DNA of 36,953 nt from Nitrospira sp. (GCA_018242665.1 JAFEBL010000004.1:1-36953), one strand, 5' to 3'; counted from the stretch's first letter, positions 8,334 to 17,630 are shown. Notes: generated by a model from the letters alone, not told the origin. Numbers and translations: made by a program.

Positions 8334-9812
8334 TTATATTTTCGCGCTGAGATACAGTGATGCCCCGCGCCGATTGATCAGCACCAGCACGGTTTGTCCT
8401 TTCTTCAGATGTGACGCCGCTTGATCGAACTCCTTGATCGAGGTGACCGGCTTGCGGTTGATCTCACGGATCACGTCGCCGGGCATCAATCCCGCCCGCT
8501 CCGCGTCGCTTTCCGGGTCGACCGAGGTGACCACGACTCCGTGGACCTTCCCCTTCAGTCCAAGTTCTTGCGCGGTGTCTCGATCGAGCTCCTGTACCGC
8601 CAGTCCTGCCAGGGGCTGGTCTGATGGGCCTGGCTCTACCTTGGCGACCTGCGGATTGTCAGGCAACTCGGCGATCGTGATGGCCAGCTCCTTTTCCTGC
8701 CCATCACGCATCACCTTCACGGTGGCTTTACTGCCGACTGCGCTCCGGGTCACTGCGCGTTGAAGCGTGACGGCATCTTCGATCGGGGTTCCTTGAAATG
8801 AGAGAATCACATCGCCCTGTTTGATGCCGGCCTTGTCCGCCGGTCCCTCTTCCTTCACATCGGTCACGACCGCGCCGTTGCTGCCGGTCACGCCGAACGA
8901 CTTCGCAAGATCATGGTTCAAATCCTGAATGCCGACGCCGAGGAATCCGCGCACCACCTTGCCGGTCTTCACCAGGCTTTCATAGATGGGCTTGCTCATC
9001 CCGGTCGGAACCGCGAACCCCACGCCTTGATAGCCTCCGGTTTGCGAAAAGATGGCGGTGTTGATGCCGATGAGCTCACCTCTCGTATTCACGAGGGCGC
9101 CGCCGCTGTTTCCCGGATTGATGGCCGCGTCGGTTTGAATGAAGTCTTCATACTGCGTGATGCCCATATGCCCGCGCCCCAGAGCACTGACGATGCCCAG
9201 GGTGACGGTGGAATTCAGCCCAAACGGATTGCCCACGGCGAGGACATATTCGCCTACCTGAAGGCGGCTGGAATCACCCCAGGAGATGGTCGGCAGTTGC
9301 GTTCCGTCGATCTTTATGACTGCCACATCGCTCTTGGGATCACTGCCGACGATCCGGCCCTTGAACTCTCGTTTATCCGGCAGCGTCACGGTCACGGTTT
9401 TCGCTCCGGCAATCACGTGGTTGTTGGTGAGGACGTATCCATCCGGAGAGACGATGACGCCTGATCCCTGCCCGCCACCATGCCGCTCTTTCGGTTCCAT
9501 CGGTGGTCCGAAGCGCCGAGGACCGAACGGTGATCCGAAAAAGTCTTCCGGGCGCCCACGATGGCGGCCCGTGTCGGAGACTTCCTCAGCGCCGCTCGTC
9601 GTAATGTTGACGACCGCCGGCGTGACGGTTTTCGCCACATCCGTGAATCCGGCTGCGGGAAGGGCGCCGGCGATGGCGACCGGGCGTTCTTCCGCGGTCG
9701 ACGACGGATTCGACGCATGGGATGACGACAGTGGAGTGTAACTCCAGATCAAAGCCGCGCCCAAACCGGCGATACCGGCGAATAGGCTGATGGACTGTGT
9801 GGGTCGTTTCAT
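8334..9812 (-). CDS. HtrA/DegP-family periplasmic serine protease (Do-like)
   Basis: Envelope quality-control protease or chaperone of 492 aa. An N-terminal signal or anchor helix (about residues 8-25) precedes a trypsin-like domain with catalytic triad His132 (LTNNHVIAG), Asp162 (SDVAVIKID) and Ser236 (NPGNSGGAL). Two PDZ domains follow (about residues 285-375 and 395-488). A loop of Arg/Gly/Pro residues (80-115) corresponds to the LA loop of DegP. Start ATG 9812 has a strong ribosome site (GGAGGAGG). It is the third gene after a response regulator and sensor kinase and has an operator candidate in the 118-bp gap, so it is probably a regulon member of that system. It converges with rimO; no clear terminator is seen in the 39-bp gap. 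Confidence 0.92.
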   Translation of the reverse strand: MKRPTQSISLFAGIAGLGAALIWSYTPLSSSHASNPSSTAEERPVAIAGALPAAGFTDVAKTVTPAVVNITTSGAEEVSDTGRHRGRPEDFFGSPFGPRRFGPPMEPKERHGGGQGSGVIVSPDGYVLTNNHVIAGAKTVTVTLPDKREFKGRIVGSDPKSDVAVIKIDGTQLPTISWGDSSRLQVGEYVLAVGNPFGLNSTVTLGIVSALGRGHMGITQYEDFIQTDAAINPGNSGGALVNTRGELIGINTAIFSQTGGYQGVGFAVPTGMSKPIYESLVKTGKVVRGFLGVGIQDLNHDLAKSFGVTGSNGAVVTDVKEEGPADKAGIKQGDVILSFQGTPIEDAVTLQRAVTRSAVGSKATVKVMRDGQEKELAITIAELPDNPQVAKVEPGPSDQPLAGLAVQELDRDTAQELGLKGKVHGVVVTSVDPESDAERAGLMPGDVIREINRKPVTSIKEFDQAASHLKKGQTVLVLINRRGASLYLSAKI

Positions 9813-9909
9813 GGGTTCCTCCTCCTAACGTTCGATGATCTGCCTGCGCGGGCGATGATCCCGCGTGTGAGATGTAATAGGAACGTAGCAACCGAGGATG
9901 AGAAACCAA

Positions 9910-9934
9910 TTAAGGCGGGATTAAAAGTTCTTAA
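9910..9934 (-). promoter_or_regulatory. candidate response-regulator operator: three TTAA repeats at helical-turn spacing
   Basis: TTAA occurs at 9931-9934, 9921-9924 and 9910-9913, that is at steps of 10 and 11 bp on one face of the helix. This is the usual geometry for OmpR/PhoB-family tandem sites. The first copy includes the stop codon of the sensor kinase gene and the array ends about 98 bp before degP. A weak promoter (TTGGTT, 16 bp, TACGTT) directly follows it on the minus strand. Confidence 0.4.
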
Positions 9935-11334
9935 GCTGTCGGTGGCGCGAGGGGAAGGACGAGCGTGAAGGTAGAGCCTGTGCCCACTTCGCTGTGTACG
10001 TCGATGTGGCCGTGATGGGCTTCGGCAATCCAGGCGCAGATGGCCAACCCGAGGCCGGTCCCTTTTTTGGTATGGGCCCGGGCGTCATCGGTGCGGAAGA
10101 AACGGTCGAAAATCTGTTTATGCGCATCCGGAGGAATGCCGATCCCATAGTCGCGAACGGAAAGGCGTGCCGTGCGGCCTTCTACCAGGAGATCGATTTC
10201 GACTTTCCCCTGCGGATAAGAATACTTCACGGCATTGTCGACGAGGTTGAGGATGAGTTCCCGCAGTCGGAGTTCGTCCCCGCGCACGGTGGCCGGCTGA
10301 ATCGTGCCCATGATGACATCGATCTCTCGTTCCTGGCCCAGGAGGCAGGCCTGACGTTGAATATCTTCCACCAACGCCTCCAACCGAACCGGCTCGCACT
10401 CGGTTTTCACCTGCCCCATATCCGCCCGCGAGAGGAACAGCAGTTCCTCCACAATGCGCGACATGCGGTCGATTTCCTCCAGGTTACTTTCTAATACGGC
10501 AATGTAGTCTTCTACCGGGCGGGGCCGGCGCAGCACCAACTCGCTCTCGCCTTTCATAACCGTCAGCGGGGTGCGCAGTTCGTGAGAGGCGTCGCTACTG
10601 AACTGGCGGATTTGGGCGAAGGAGGTTTCCAGTCGCGCGATCATGTTGTTGAACGTGTCGGTCAAGCGCCCGATTTCGTCGGAGGATCGTTCGGCGGTGA
10701 GTCGCTGCGTCAGGTCTCCTGCGGCAATTCGCTGCGCCGCCACGGTAATGGAATCGACCGGTCGCAAGGCGCGTCCAGCCAGGAACCAGCCCCCTGCCAA
10801 CGACACGACCAAGGCGATCGGGGCCATGACCAACAGAACCAGGAGAAAGCGGCGGAGGGTTTCCTCGACGCCTTCCAGGGTTGTGCCGACTTGCACGATA
10901 TAGAGCAGGGAGCCGCGATAGATGATCGGAACAGAAACCAGGCGGAGCGGTGGTTCGTTGGGGTACCGGGCTGACTCGAACACGGTACTGCCGGTAAAGG
11001 CCGCCTCGAGCGCCGATCGGCTGAGGGGCACGTCGTGCTGACGGATATTCGGGGACCGGATGGTGATCGTGCCGGTTGGGCTAAAGATTTGAAAGAATTT
11101 ATCGATGCGGGTCAACTCGGGGAATTGACTCAACAGCGCGTCTTCATCGATCAGCGGCAGGAATCCGCGGGTCTCCAGGGAGCGCACGGCTGCCGATGCC
11201 GTTTCCTGCAACGACTCATCGACCTGCCCGCGGAGGCTTCGGGCCGTGATGGTGTACAGCACCACCGAGAACGTCAGTAAAATCAGGGCCAGGGCCGTTC
11301 CATACCAGAGCGTGAGCCGGACGCGAAGCGGCAT
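9931..11334 (-). CDS. Two-component sensor histidine kinase
   Basis: Membrane sensor kinase of 467 aa, class HisKA/HATPase. Helices at about residues 8-30 and 162-186 bracket a periplasmic sensor region of about 130 residues. A HAMP linker (RALRPVDSITVAAQRIAAGDL) follows. The H-box is SHELRTPLTV with phospho-accepting His251. ATP-binding boxes are N (LILNLVDNAVKYSYP), G1 (RDYGIGIPP), F (FDRFFRTDDARA) and G2 (GTGLGLAICAWI). The layout resembles CusS/heavy-metal sensor kinases, but the ligand cannot be told. Its ATG overlaps the last base of the regulator gene, so the pair is translationally coupled. Confidence 0.93.
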   Translation of the reverse strand: MPLRVRLTLWYGTALALILLTFSVVLYTITARSLRGQVDESLQETASAAVRSLETRGFLPLIDEDALLSQFPELTRIDKFFQIFSPTGTITIRSPNIRQHDVPLSRSALEAAFTGSTVFESARYPNEPPLRLVSVPIIYRGSLLYIVQVGTTLEGVEETLRRFLLVLLVMAPIALVVSLAGGWFLAGRALRPVDSITVAAQRIAAGDLTQRLTAERSSDEIGRLTDTFNNMIARLETSFAQIRQFSSDASHELRTPLTVMKGESELVLRRPRPVEDYIAVLESNLEEIDRMSRIVEELLFLSRADMGQVKTECEPVRLEALVEDIQRQACLLGQEREIDVIMGTIQPATVRGDELRLRELILNLVDNAVKYSYPQGKVEIDLLVEGRTARLSVRDYGIGIPPDAHKQIFDRFFRTDDARAHTKKGTGLGLAICAWIAEAHHGHIDVHSEVGTGSTFTLVLPLAPPTA

Positions 11335-12005
11335 CAGTCCACCTTGAGCATGTACCCACTCCCTCGAATGGTGTGAATCAACTTGCGGGCCCGCCCGCGA
11401 TCGATCTTATTCCGCAAGTAATTCACGTAGACGTCGATCACGTTGGTGAAGGTATCGAAATCCTGATTCCAGACGTGATCGGAAATCATCGGGCGAGTCA
11501 GGACTCTGCCCGCGTGCCGCAGGAAATATTCCAGCAGCGCGTACTCCTTGACCGTGAGGTCGATGCGCTGCCCGCCGCGCGTGACTTCACGGGTCGCAGG
11601 ATTGAGGATGAGGTCATCGACCTGAAGGGTACCTGACGATTCCGCGGTGCCGCGCCGAAGCAGCGCCCGGACTCGGGCCAGCAATTCGTCGATGGCAAAC
11701 GGTTTGGTGAGATAATCATCCGCGCCCGCATCGAGGCCTTTGACCCGTTGGTCCACCTTGGACTGCGCGGTCAGAATCAACACCGGGGTTTGAATCTTTT
11801 CTTTTCGCAGTCGAGTCAGCACCTCCATGCCGGGAAGGCTCGGGAGCATGAGGTCGATCATGATGAGGTCGTAACTGCCGGTGAGGGCGAGGTCGAGCCC
11901 TTGCGCGCCGTCTTCACAGAGGTCGACGGCATAACTTTCTTCTTCCAGGGCCCGCTTGATGAACGAGCCCACTTTGGTTTCGTCTTCAACGACGAGGACG
12001 CGCAT
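11334..12005 (-). CDS. OmpR/PhoB-family response regulator
   Basis: DNA-binding regulator of 223 aa and partner of the kinase encoded next. The receiver domain (1-115) has acidic residues Glu7/Asp8, phospho-acceptor Asp51 (IMIDLMLPSLPGME) and the Lys of KPFAIDELLARV. A winged-helix output domain (about 127-222) carries VKEYALLEYFLRHAGRVLTRPMISDHVW and the C-terminal IHTIRGSGYMLK. It leads a probable regulator-kinase-degP transcript and has its own extended -10 promoter 25 bp upstream. The TTAA array before degP is a plausible target. Confidence 0.94.
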   Translation of the reverse strand: MRVLVVEDETKVGSFIKRALEEESYAVDLCEDGAQGLDLALTGSYDLIMIDLMLPSLPGMEVLTRLRKEKIQTPVLILTAQSKVDQRVKGLDAGADDYLTKPFAIDELLARVRALLRRGTAESSGTLQVDDLILNPATREVTRGGQRIDLTVKEYALLEYFLRHAGRVLTRPMISDHVWNQDFDTFTNVIDVYVNYLRNKIDRGRARKLIHTIRGSGYMLKVD

Positions 12006-12029
12006 GGGAAAGTCCTATACAGTTGGGGG

Positions 12030-12058
12030 ATTATAGCAGAGGCAATCGGGTCTGTGAG
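12030..12058 (-). promoter_or_regulatory. promoter of the response regulator gene
   Basis: Minus-strand perfect -10 TATAAT (12030-12035) with an extended TGC before it, a 17-bp spacer and a weaker -35 CTCACA (12053-12058). It separates this cassette from the M48 operon upstream. Confidence 0.65.
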
Positions 12059-12073
12059 CAGGGGAAGCTCGCG

Positions 12074-13216
12074 TCAGGGAAGATCGAGTGAGGCAGATGT
12101 GACGGGGCCCTGGTCGCGCAGCCGGCACAGCGATCGTATGTCAGTCCAGTTTTCTTCTGGAAGCAGTTGTTGTGATTCGGCCGGCGAAGGGTCGGCCATG
12201 GCAACAAGGGTGGTCACCCGTTCCTTCATGTCCGGGTGGGTGGAGAGAAACTCCGGGGGCTCGGGATGGTCCGGATCATCGTGCTGCATGCGTTCATACA
12301 TCGCGACCATGGCGGCCGGATTCACATGGGCCGCTTGCATCATGCGCAGCCCTTCCATGTCGGCTTCCCGTTCGTGAGAGCGGCTGTAGTGTAAGGCTCC
12401 CACCGTACGTGCCCCTTCAAGGCCCCAGGCCAACCCTCCCGACAGGTCGCCCGAGATGGCTGTGAGGAGCAGTGTACCGGTGGTCTGTTCGAGGATGGCC
12501 TTGGTGGTATGACGTTGATACACATGCTGGAGTTCGTGTGCGAGCACGCCGGCGAGTTCTTCCGGGCTGCTGGTGCGTTCTAGGAGCCCACGAAGCAGAA
12601 TCACCTGCCCGCCTGGAGCGGCAAACGCATTGATGCCGGGGTTGTCGATGACGGACAGGGTGATCCGGTATGGGGCCGCCGGGCGTGTGGCCGCGAGCGT
12701 CTGCGCAATCCGATCCAGCTTTTGCAGCCGCTCGGGGTCTCGGCATTGCTGAGCCTTTGGTGCGAGACGGTCGACGACCTGGTGTCCCAAGGATTCTTCC
12801 CAGCTGACAGGCACATAGGGCGCTATGGCGGACGCAAGGCCTGGAATACCCCAGCGGTACAGGCCGATCAGAATGAACACCACGCCCAACGCGGCTCCAA
12901 AGGTCCAGCAGAGACGTGCCTTCCGCTTGGTTGGATTGTGCAGATGGCGCGCGACACCGGGTGCGGTCGCATGGATGTCGGTTAAGACCGCAGGAGTGGC
13001 GACGACGAGTGCCTCGCAAGGCTCCGGCCCGAATTCCAGCCGGACCGGTTCGCCGTGGTAGGCGCCCTGGGTTTGGCGGATCTGATCATAAGGCCATTGG
13101 CGGCTGCTGCCATCGGCCATCACGATTCGCAGAGCGCCAGGGGTCACGATGAGGGTCACCGGGTGCCGCATCGCGGTGCGGCCATCCAGATACTGGGCGG
13201 GCCTGGGAGTGGGCAT
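12074..13216 (-). CDS. M48-family membrane zinc metalloprotease
   Basis: A 380-aa metallopeptidase. The N-terminal ~95 residues form a small domain with no recognised motif, followed by one membrane helix (about 104-122) and an M48 catalytic domain. Zinc ligands His227 and His231 with catalytic Glu228 lie in LAHELQHVYQRHT; the third ligand is a Glu in SHEREADMEGLRMM. The second-half topology fits BepA/Oma1-like peptidases, here probably with the active site outside the cytoplasm. An upstream TTG gives two more residues, but ATG 13216 fits better. It lies 2 bp after the DUF898 gene. DUF898 next to M48 peptidase genes is an arrangement I recall from proteobacteria, which supports a joint function. 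Confidence 0.88.
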   Translation of the reverse strand: MPTPRPAQYLDGRTAMRHPVTLIVTPGALRIVMADGSSRQWPYDQIRQTQGAYHGEPVRLEFGPEPCEALVVATPAVLTDIHATAPGVARHLHNPTKRKARLCWTFGAALGVVFILIGLYRWGIPGLASAIAPYVPVSWEESLGHQVVDRLAPKAQQCRDPERLQKLDRIAQTLAATRPAAPYRITLSVIDNPGINAFAAPGGQVILLRGLLERTSSPEELAGVLAHELQHVYQRHTTKAILEQTTGTLLLTAISGDLSGGLAWGLEGARTVGALHYSRSHEREADMEGLRMMQAAHVNPAAMVAMYERMQHDDPDHPEPPEFLSTHPDMKERVTTLVAMADPSPAESQQLLPEENWTDIRSLCRLRDQGPVTSASLDLP

Positions 13217-13218
13217 GA

Positions 13219-14484
13219 TCAAGAGTCCATGTCGAACCCGGTGTCGAGGAGGTTCGAGAGACCTTCTCCGGTCACCGATGACTGGGCAGTGTCTTGCAAC
13301 ACCCGATCGAGATCCACGGGGCCTTGCAACGAGAGCGTTCCGATGAAGAAGCGGGCATTACGAACGGTGACCCAAGGCCAAGCCCATCCCACTGTCACCA
13401 AGAGAAGTCCGAGATTGCCCAGATACAACGTGAACAGTTTCTGCCAGGTGATGCTGGATGAGAAGCGGGCTTCGCCGAATGTGGTGTGATCCCAACAATA
13501 TTTCTGCTTCAGTCCCAACATCCGGATCCACAGTGGACCGAGCACGAAGGGAATCAACAGCAGTGCCAACGCGGCATTCGTCAACTGGAACGTGAACGCC
13601 AGGCCGCAGAGGCCCAGCACGACGTACGTGGAAATTAAGGTGACGGCGAAGGGGAGCATGAGGGCCGAGCCGTGGCCGGTAAACCCGAAGCGTTGATTAC
13701 CGAAGTAGGTATGCGCGTGGAAAAACGCCTGGCGCTGGGTTTGGAAGTAGGGATAGTAGTTGCCCAACGTGAGGACCGTGAATCCCCACCCGCGAAGATA
13801 GAGCTTCAGGAAATCCGTGGTGCGCCCTCGAAACGAAAACCGGATGCCACGCCACGACGTGCGTGTGCAGCGGTAACGGCGGGCGTTGACCATGGCGACC
13901 GGCACATAGAGAAACAGGACGAGGCCGGCCAGGGCCTGCGACAGCAGGTCGATCCAGCTGGGAAGTTCAAGAAAGGTGTGCGCGGCTCCCAATGAAAAAT
14001 AGGGCAGCCCGAACACCAGCATGGCCTTGAGGAAGCCCTGGTAGAGTTCTTTGCCGGTCCCGTGGTAGGCGAAGCGGTCGTTGCCAAACGCCGTGTGACT
14101 GAACAGATAGCGGCGTATTTTCGCTTTCCCCCAAAAATGATAGACCCCCAGCGTAACGAGTGTCAGGCAGACATTCACGATCTGCATGCCCAGCAGGGTG
14201 CCGCCCGCGCCGCGAAAGGCCCCGTGCAGGGTCGACTGATTGCGCTGGTGGTCGGGAGCGGGTGGAGTGGGAAGATCGTCGAGTGAGTGGATCGGCTGCT
14301 GTCCGGTAACGGTCGCCGGTGTCGGTGTGACCATCGCGAAACGCGCGCCGCATGCCCTGCAGGTGCTGCGAGAGGCATACGTCAATCGCCGCACGTCACG
14401 GATGTGATACCGGGTTTGGCAGCGGTGGCAGGTGATGCCGGAAGCGTCGTGGTTGGTCTTGTCGTATACGGCCGAGGTGGTCAT
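13219..14484 (-). CDS. DUF898 (YjgN-like) multi-pass membrane protein with N-terminal zinc ribbon
   Basis: A 421-aa protein. Residues about 18-50 hold CHRC...CRAC, a zinc-ribbon of the MJ0042 type. A long hydrophobic part follows with about six to eight helices. Two copies of a repeated block are visible: GVYHFWGKAKIRRYLFSHTAFGN-like and a second with FFHAHTYFGNQRF and WITVRNARFF-like segments (e.g. WAWPWVTVRNARFF). These are the signature of DUF898/YjgN. Function is unknown. It is the middle gene of a three-gene operon, with 3 bp to the ankyrin gene and 2 bp to the protease gene. Confidence 0.87.
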   Translation of the reverse strand: MTTSAVYDKTNHDASGITCHRCQTRYHIRDVRRLTYASRSTCRACGARFAMVTPTPATVTGQQPIHSLDDLPTPPAPDHQRNQSTLHGAFRGAGGTLLGMQIVNVCLTLVTLGVYHFWGKAKIRRYLFSHTAFGNDRFAYHGTGKELYQGFLKAMLVFGLPYFSLGAAHTFLELPSWIDLLSQALAGLVLFLYVPVAMVNARRYRCTRTSWRGIRFSFRGRTTDFLKLYLRGWGFTVLTLGNYYPYFQTQRQAFFHAHTYFGNQRFGFTGHGSALMLPFAVTLISTYVVLGLCGLAFTFQLTNAALALLLIPFVLGPLWIRMLGLKQKYCWDHTTFGEARFSSSITWQKLFTLYLGNLGLLLVTVGWAWPWVTVRNARFFIGTLSLQGPVDLDRVLQDTAQSSVTGEGLSNLLDTGFDMDS

Positions 14485-14487
14485 GCG

Positions 14488-15801
14488 TCAACAAGCCGCC
14501 TCGTGTCCTAAGGAGCAGGCTCGTTGCAAGCCTTCCAGAAAGCCGGTGCTGTCGCCTTGGGCCCGTTTGACGACGGCCCGTTCGAAGTGTGCCCGGCCAT
14601 GCTGTGGTTGTCGTGCGAGGAATTGATCCCACAGGGCGAGGGCCTGGCCCCATTGTTGGCGTGCGGTGTGCACGGAGGCCGTTGCGTGATAGGCCTCGAA
14701 GTAGGTGGGGTTGAGGCGAATGGCGGCTTCAAATGCGATGAGCGCTTCGTCGGGTTCATCCTTTTGGAGCAGGGCGGTTCCGCGGCCGTAGTAGGTTTCG
14801 TCATCGTCTGGATCGAGGCTCAACGCTTTGGCATACGCAAACAGCGCGTTGTTGGGTTGTCCCTTCTTCTGATAGGCGACACCCTCCGCACGATAGGCTT
14901 TTGCTTGGGAGAAATCTCGTCCACCGTGTGCGCGCAGGAGATCGATCAACTCCTGGTCTCCATCGTGTTGTGCAATTTCAAGAGCCGTCTCACCATGGCT
15001 CTTCCGGTTCACCGAGATGCCTTGCGCAAGGAGGATTTGCGTGGCAGCCAGATGGCCGTTCCGGACGGCCCGGTGCAGGGCCGAATCTCCACAGGTGCAG
15101 AGGACTCGATGATCTGCGCCGAGGGACAGCAGCACGGTGATCGTCTCCGCATGTCCGTGTTCCGCTGCGACCAGCAGCGGGGTATAGCCTGATTTCCCCC
15201 TGGCATTGGGATTCGCGCCGCGATCCAACAGCAGCGTGACGACTTCCGTCCGCCCTCGTTTTGCGGCTTCATACAATGCGGTGCGACGGTTGCCGTTGAG
15301 TTGATCGATGGAGGCGCCGTTGTCCAGCAGCGTGGTGACGAGCGGAAGATCCCCTCGCGCCGCGGCGAGATGCAGCGGTGTCCACCCATTAGCCTGTAGG
15401 ACCAGCGGCGAGAGGAGCAGCGCGTCGATCTCGTAGGGATCGTGAATGGTTTTGATCTGGCCGAACATCCACAGGCTCACGGCGAATAGCAGGACATAGT
15501 TCAACAGGCAGGCCAGGACCGCCACGACGAGACCTGTGACCCGACGCGACAGATCGATCGACGGAAGCCCGGTTGGTTCCGATAGGGCTATCAGTTCTTC
15601 ATCGGTTGCTGGCGTCACCTGGTTGAGGACCAGGAGGTTCTCCCGGCAAGACGGACAGGCGAACTGATGCAGAAGCGTCCCTTGGTGAGGTGCGCAGGAG
15701 GTGACTGCCTGGCAGAATGGACAGGTGACAGTTTGTGCGGGGGCAGGCGGTGCGGACAGCGAAGGGGCCGCGAGGGCCGTGCCTGGGAGAACGGGAGCCA
15801 T
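14488..15801 (-). CDS. Membrane protein with zinc ribbon, ankyrin repeats and TPRs
   Basis: A 437-aa composite protein. A zinc ribbon (CPFC...CPSC, about residues 27-57) is followed by one membrane helix (about 88-112), five or so ankyrin repeats (for example GWTPLHLAAARGDLPLVTTL, YTPLLVAAEHGHAETI) and three TPR units (YYGRGTALLQKDEPDEALIAFEAAIRL-type) to the C-terminus. Ankyrin and TPR arrays bind proteins, so it probably acts as an adaptor. The frame reaches a GTG at 15867; I prefer ATG 15801 with AAGGG upstream, though a promoter ending at the GTG leaves a leaderless GTG start possible. First gene of the operon with DUF898 and M48 genes. Confidence 0.82.
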   Translation of the reverse strand: MAPVLPGTALAAPSLSAPPAPAQTVTCPFCQAVTSCAPHQGTLLHQFACPSCRENLLVLNQVTPATDEELIALSEPTGLPSIDLSRRVTGLVVAVLACLLNYVLLFAVSLWMFGQIKTIHDPYEIDALLLSPLVLQANGWTPLHLAAARGDLPLVTTLLDNGASIDQLNGNRRTALYEAAKRGRTEVVTLLLDRGANPNARGKSGYTPLLVAAEHGHAETITVLLSLGADHRVLCTCGDSALHRAVRNGHLAATQILLAQGISVNRKSHGETALEIAQHDGDQELIDLLRAHGGRDFSQAKAYRAEGVAYQKKGQPNNALFAYAKALSLDPDDDETYYGRGTALLQKDEPDEALIAFEAAIRLNPTYFEAYHATASVHTARQQWGQALALWDQFLARQPQHGRAHFERAVVKRAQGDSTGFLEGLQRACSLGHEAAC

Positions 15802-15872
15802 GGTGCTTACAACCCTTCGCCCGGGCGTACACTGGACGGTCCGGTCACTGGTGTGAGTGGTGATCACTCAAA

Positions 15873-15900
15873 AGGATAGCGCAAAACGCGAGGAGCGCAA
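15873..15900 (-). promoter_or_regulatory. candidate promoter of ankyrin-DUF898-M48 operon
   Basis: Minus-strand TTGCGC (15895-15900), 16-bp spacer, TATCCT (15873-15878). The match is moderate. The predicted start is near 15866. Confidence 0.4.
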
Positions 15901-15974
15901 CCGGGCTTAGGGCACGGGTGGCCTCATGGTGCGGCTGGCACTGGGTGTGAGAGAAACTGATGCTCGCGTCGGGG

Positions 15975-17630
15975 TTAGGCCGGCGGAAAGCGCGTAATGG
16001 TCACCGGGATATAGCTGAGCTGCGGGCCGTCGGAGTGCCGGCGGCTTATGGTATGGCGAAGCCAGGTTTTGTCGTTCCGCGTGGGGAAGTCGGCTCGATA
16101 GTGGGCTCCCCGGCTCTCCTCCCGGCTCACGGCGCTGACGACGATCGTTTCCGCAATGTCCAGGAGGCACTGCAGTTCAAACGCCTGGATCAGGTCGGTA
16201 TTGAAGATGTGCCCCTTATCCTGCACGCACATCTGCTGAGCACGCCGCTTGAGGTCTTGAATGGCCTGATGGGCTTCTTGCATGGATGCCTTGGTGCGGA
16301 AGATGCCCAGATTGAGACTCATGGTTTTCCCGAGGTCGTCTCGAATCTGCCAGGCCCGCTCAGGACCGGGATTGGTGAAGAGGCGCTTCACGCGCTGTAC
16401 TTCGTCCTCTAGATGTGACTGGGTAATGGGCGGAAGGTGGCAGTCACGAATGGATTCCGCTGCCCGTATACCGGCCCGCCGGCCGAAGACGATCGTTTCC
16501 AGGAGTGAGTTGCCGCCCAGTCGGTTGGCCCCGTGCACACTCACGCAGGCGCATTCCCCCGCGACAAAAAGTCCTGGAAGGTCGGTTTCTCCCCAGGCGT
16601 TGGCCTTCACGCCCCCCATCTGGTAGTGGGCGCCGGGGCGGATGGGGATGGGCGTTTCAATCGGATCGAGTCCGGCAAACTCCATGGCCAATTCCCTGAT
16701 CTGGGGCAGGCGCTCCAAAATCTTGGCGCGCCCCAAGTGGCGGAGATCGAGCAACACGCAGCCGTCGACGCCACGCCCTTCTTGAATTTCTTGCCCGATC
16801 GCGAGTGAGACCGTGGAGCGCGTGGCCAGTTCCATTTGTTCGGGCGCATACCGCTTCAGGAACCGCTCGCCCAGCGTATTCAGTAAGTAGCCGCCCTCTC
16901 CACGCGCGCCTTCCGTAATCAGGATGCCGGTGTCTTTCAACGTAGTGGGGTGAAACTGGACGAATTCCATGTCTTCCAGCGGAATGCCCGCCCGGTAGGC
17001 CAAGGCCATGCCATCACCGGTATTGATCACGGCATTGGTGCTGGTGGAGAAGATGCGCCCGCTCCCTCCGGTGGCCAGAATCACAGCCTTTGCGCGCAAC
17101 ACCTGTAACCCGCCATGGACGACATCCCAGGCAACCACTCCACAGCAGCGGCCTTCTTCGACGAGCAAGGCTGTGACGTACCACTCTTCGTAGACCTTGC
17201 AGCGCCGCTTCATCAGTTGTTCGTACATGGCGTGCAACAAGGCATGGCCCGTGCGGTCGGCCGCGTAACAGGTGCGCGGATAGCCGGCTCCCCCGAACGG
17301 CCGTTGCGCGATCCGCCCATCGGCGGTGCGGCTGAAGATCACGCCCATGCGCTCCAATTCGAGGATATCCTGCGGGGCTTCCTTGCACATCGCTTCAATG
17401 GCATCTTGGTCCCCGAGATAGAGGCCGCCCTTGGCTGTATCATAGGCATGCGCTTCCCACGAGTCTTCCGCACCAATCGCCGCATTGATCCCGCCTTGCG
17501 CGGCGACGGAATGGCTGCGGACCGGATGAACCTTGGAAAGAAGCGCGACATTGACATCGGGCGGGACCGCAATCGCCGCGCGCATGCCGGCGAGTCCTGC
17601 TCCGACAATGAGAATGTCATGGGTGATCAT
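15975..17630 (-). CDS. Succinate dehydrogenase/fumarate reductase flavoprotein subunit
   Basis: FAD-bearing catalytic subunit that interconverts succinate and fumarate; 551 aa. The Rossmann motif [14 protein letters not shown] (6-19) is followed by [10 protein letters not shown] with His40 placed for covalent FAD. Active-site regions [23 protein letters not shown] and GAHYQMGGV, and [16 protein letters not shown] near the FAD, are all present. NadB is less likely because it lacks the flavin-linked His and the long C-terminal domain. No iron-sulfur or membrane-anchor subunit is next to it, which is unusual for an sdh operon. In a Nitrospira-type reductive TCA cycle it could work in the fumarate-reducing direction. 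AGGA precedes the ATG. Confidence 0.88.
   Translation of the reverse strand: MITHDILIVGAGLAGMRAAIAVPPDVNVALLSKVHPVRSHSVAAQGGINAAIGAEDSWEAHAYDTAKGGLYLGDQDAIEAMCKEAPQDILELERMGVIFSRTADGRIAQRPFGGAGYPRTCYAADRTGHALLHAMYEQLMKRRCKVYEEWYVTALLVEEGRCCGVVAWDVVHGGLQVLRAKAVILATGGSGRIFSTSTNAVINTGDGMALAYRAGIPLEDMEFVQFHPTTLKDTGILITEGARGEGGYLLNTLGERFLKRYAPEQMELATRSTVSLAIGQEIQEGRGVDGCVLLDLRHLGRAKILERLPQIRELAMEFAGLDPIETPIPIRPGAHYQMGGVKANAWGETDLPGLFVAGECACVSVHGANRLGGNSLLETIVFGRRAGIRAAESIRDCHLPPITQSHLEDEVQRVKRLFTNPGPERAWQIRDDLGKTMSLNLGIFRTKASMQEAHQAIQDLKRRAQQMCVQDKGHIFNTDLIQAFELQCLLDIAETIVVSAVSREESRGAHYRADFPTRNDKTWLRHTISRRHSDGPQLSYIPVTITRFPPA

Noticed and set aside
15975..17630. NadB (L-aspartate oxidase) assignment
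   Set aside because: The His for covalent FAD in [10 protein letters not shown] and the long C-terminal domain fit SdhA/FrdA better.
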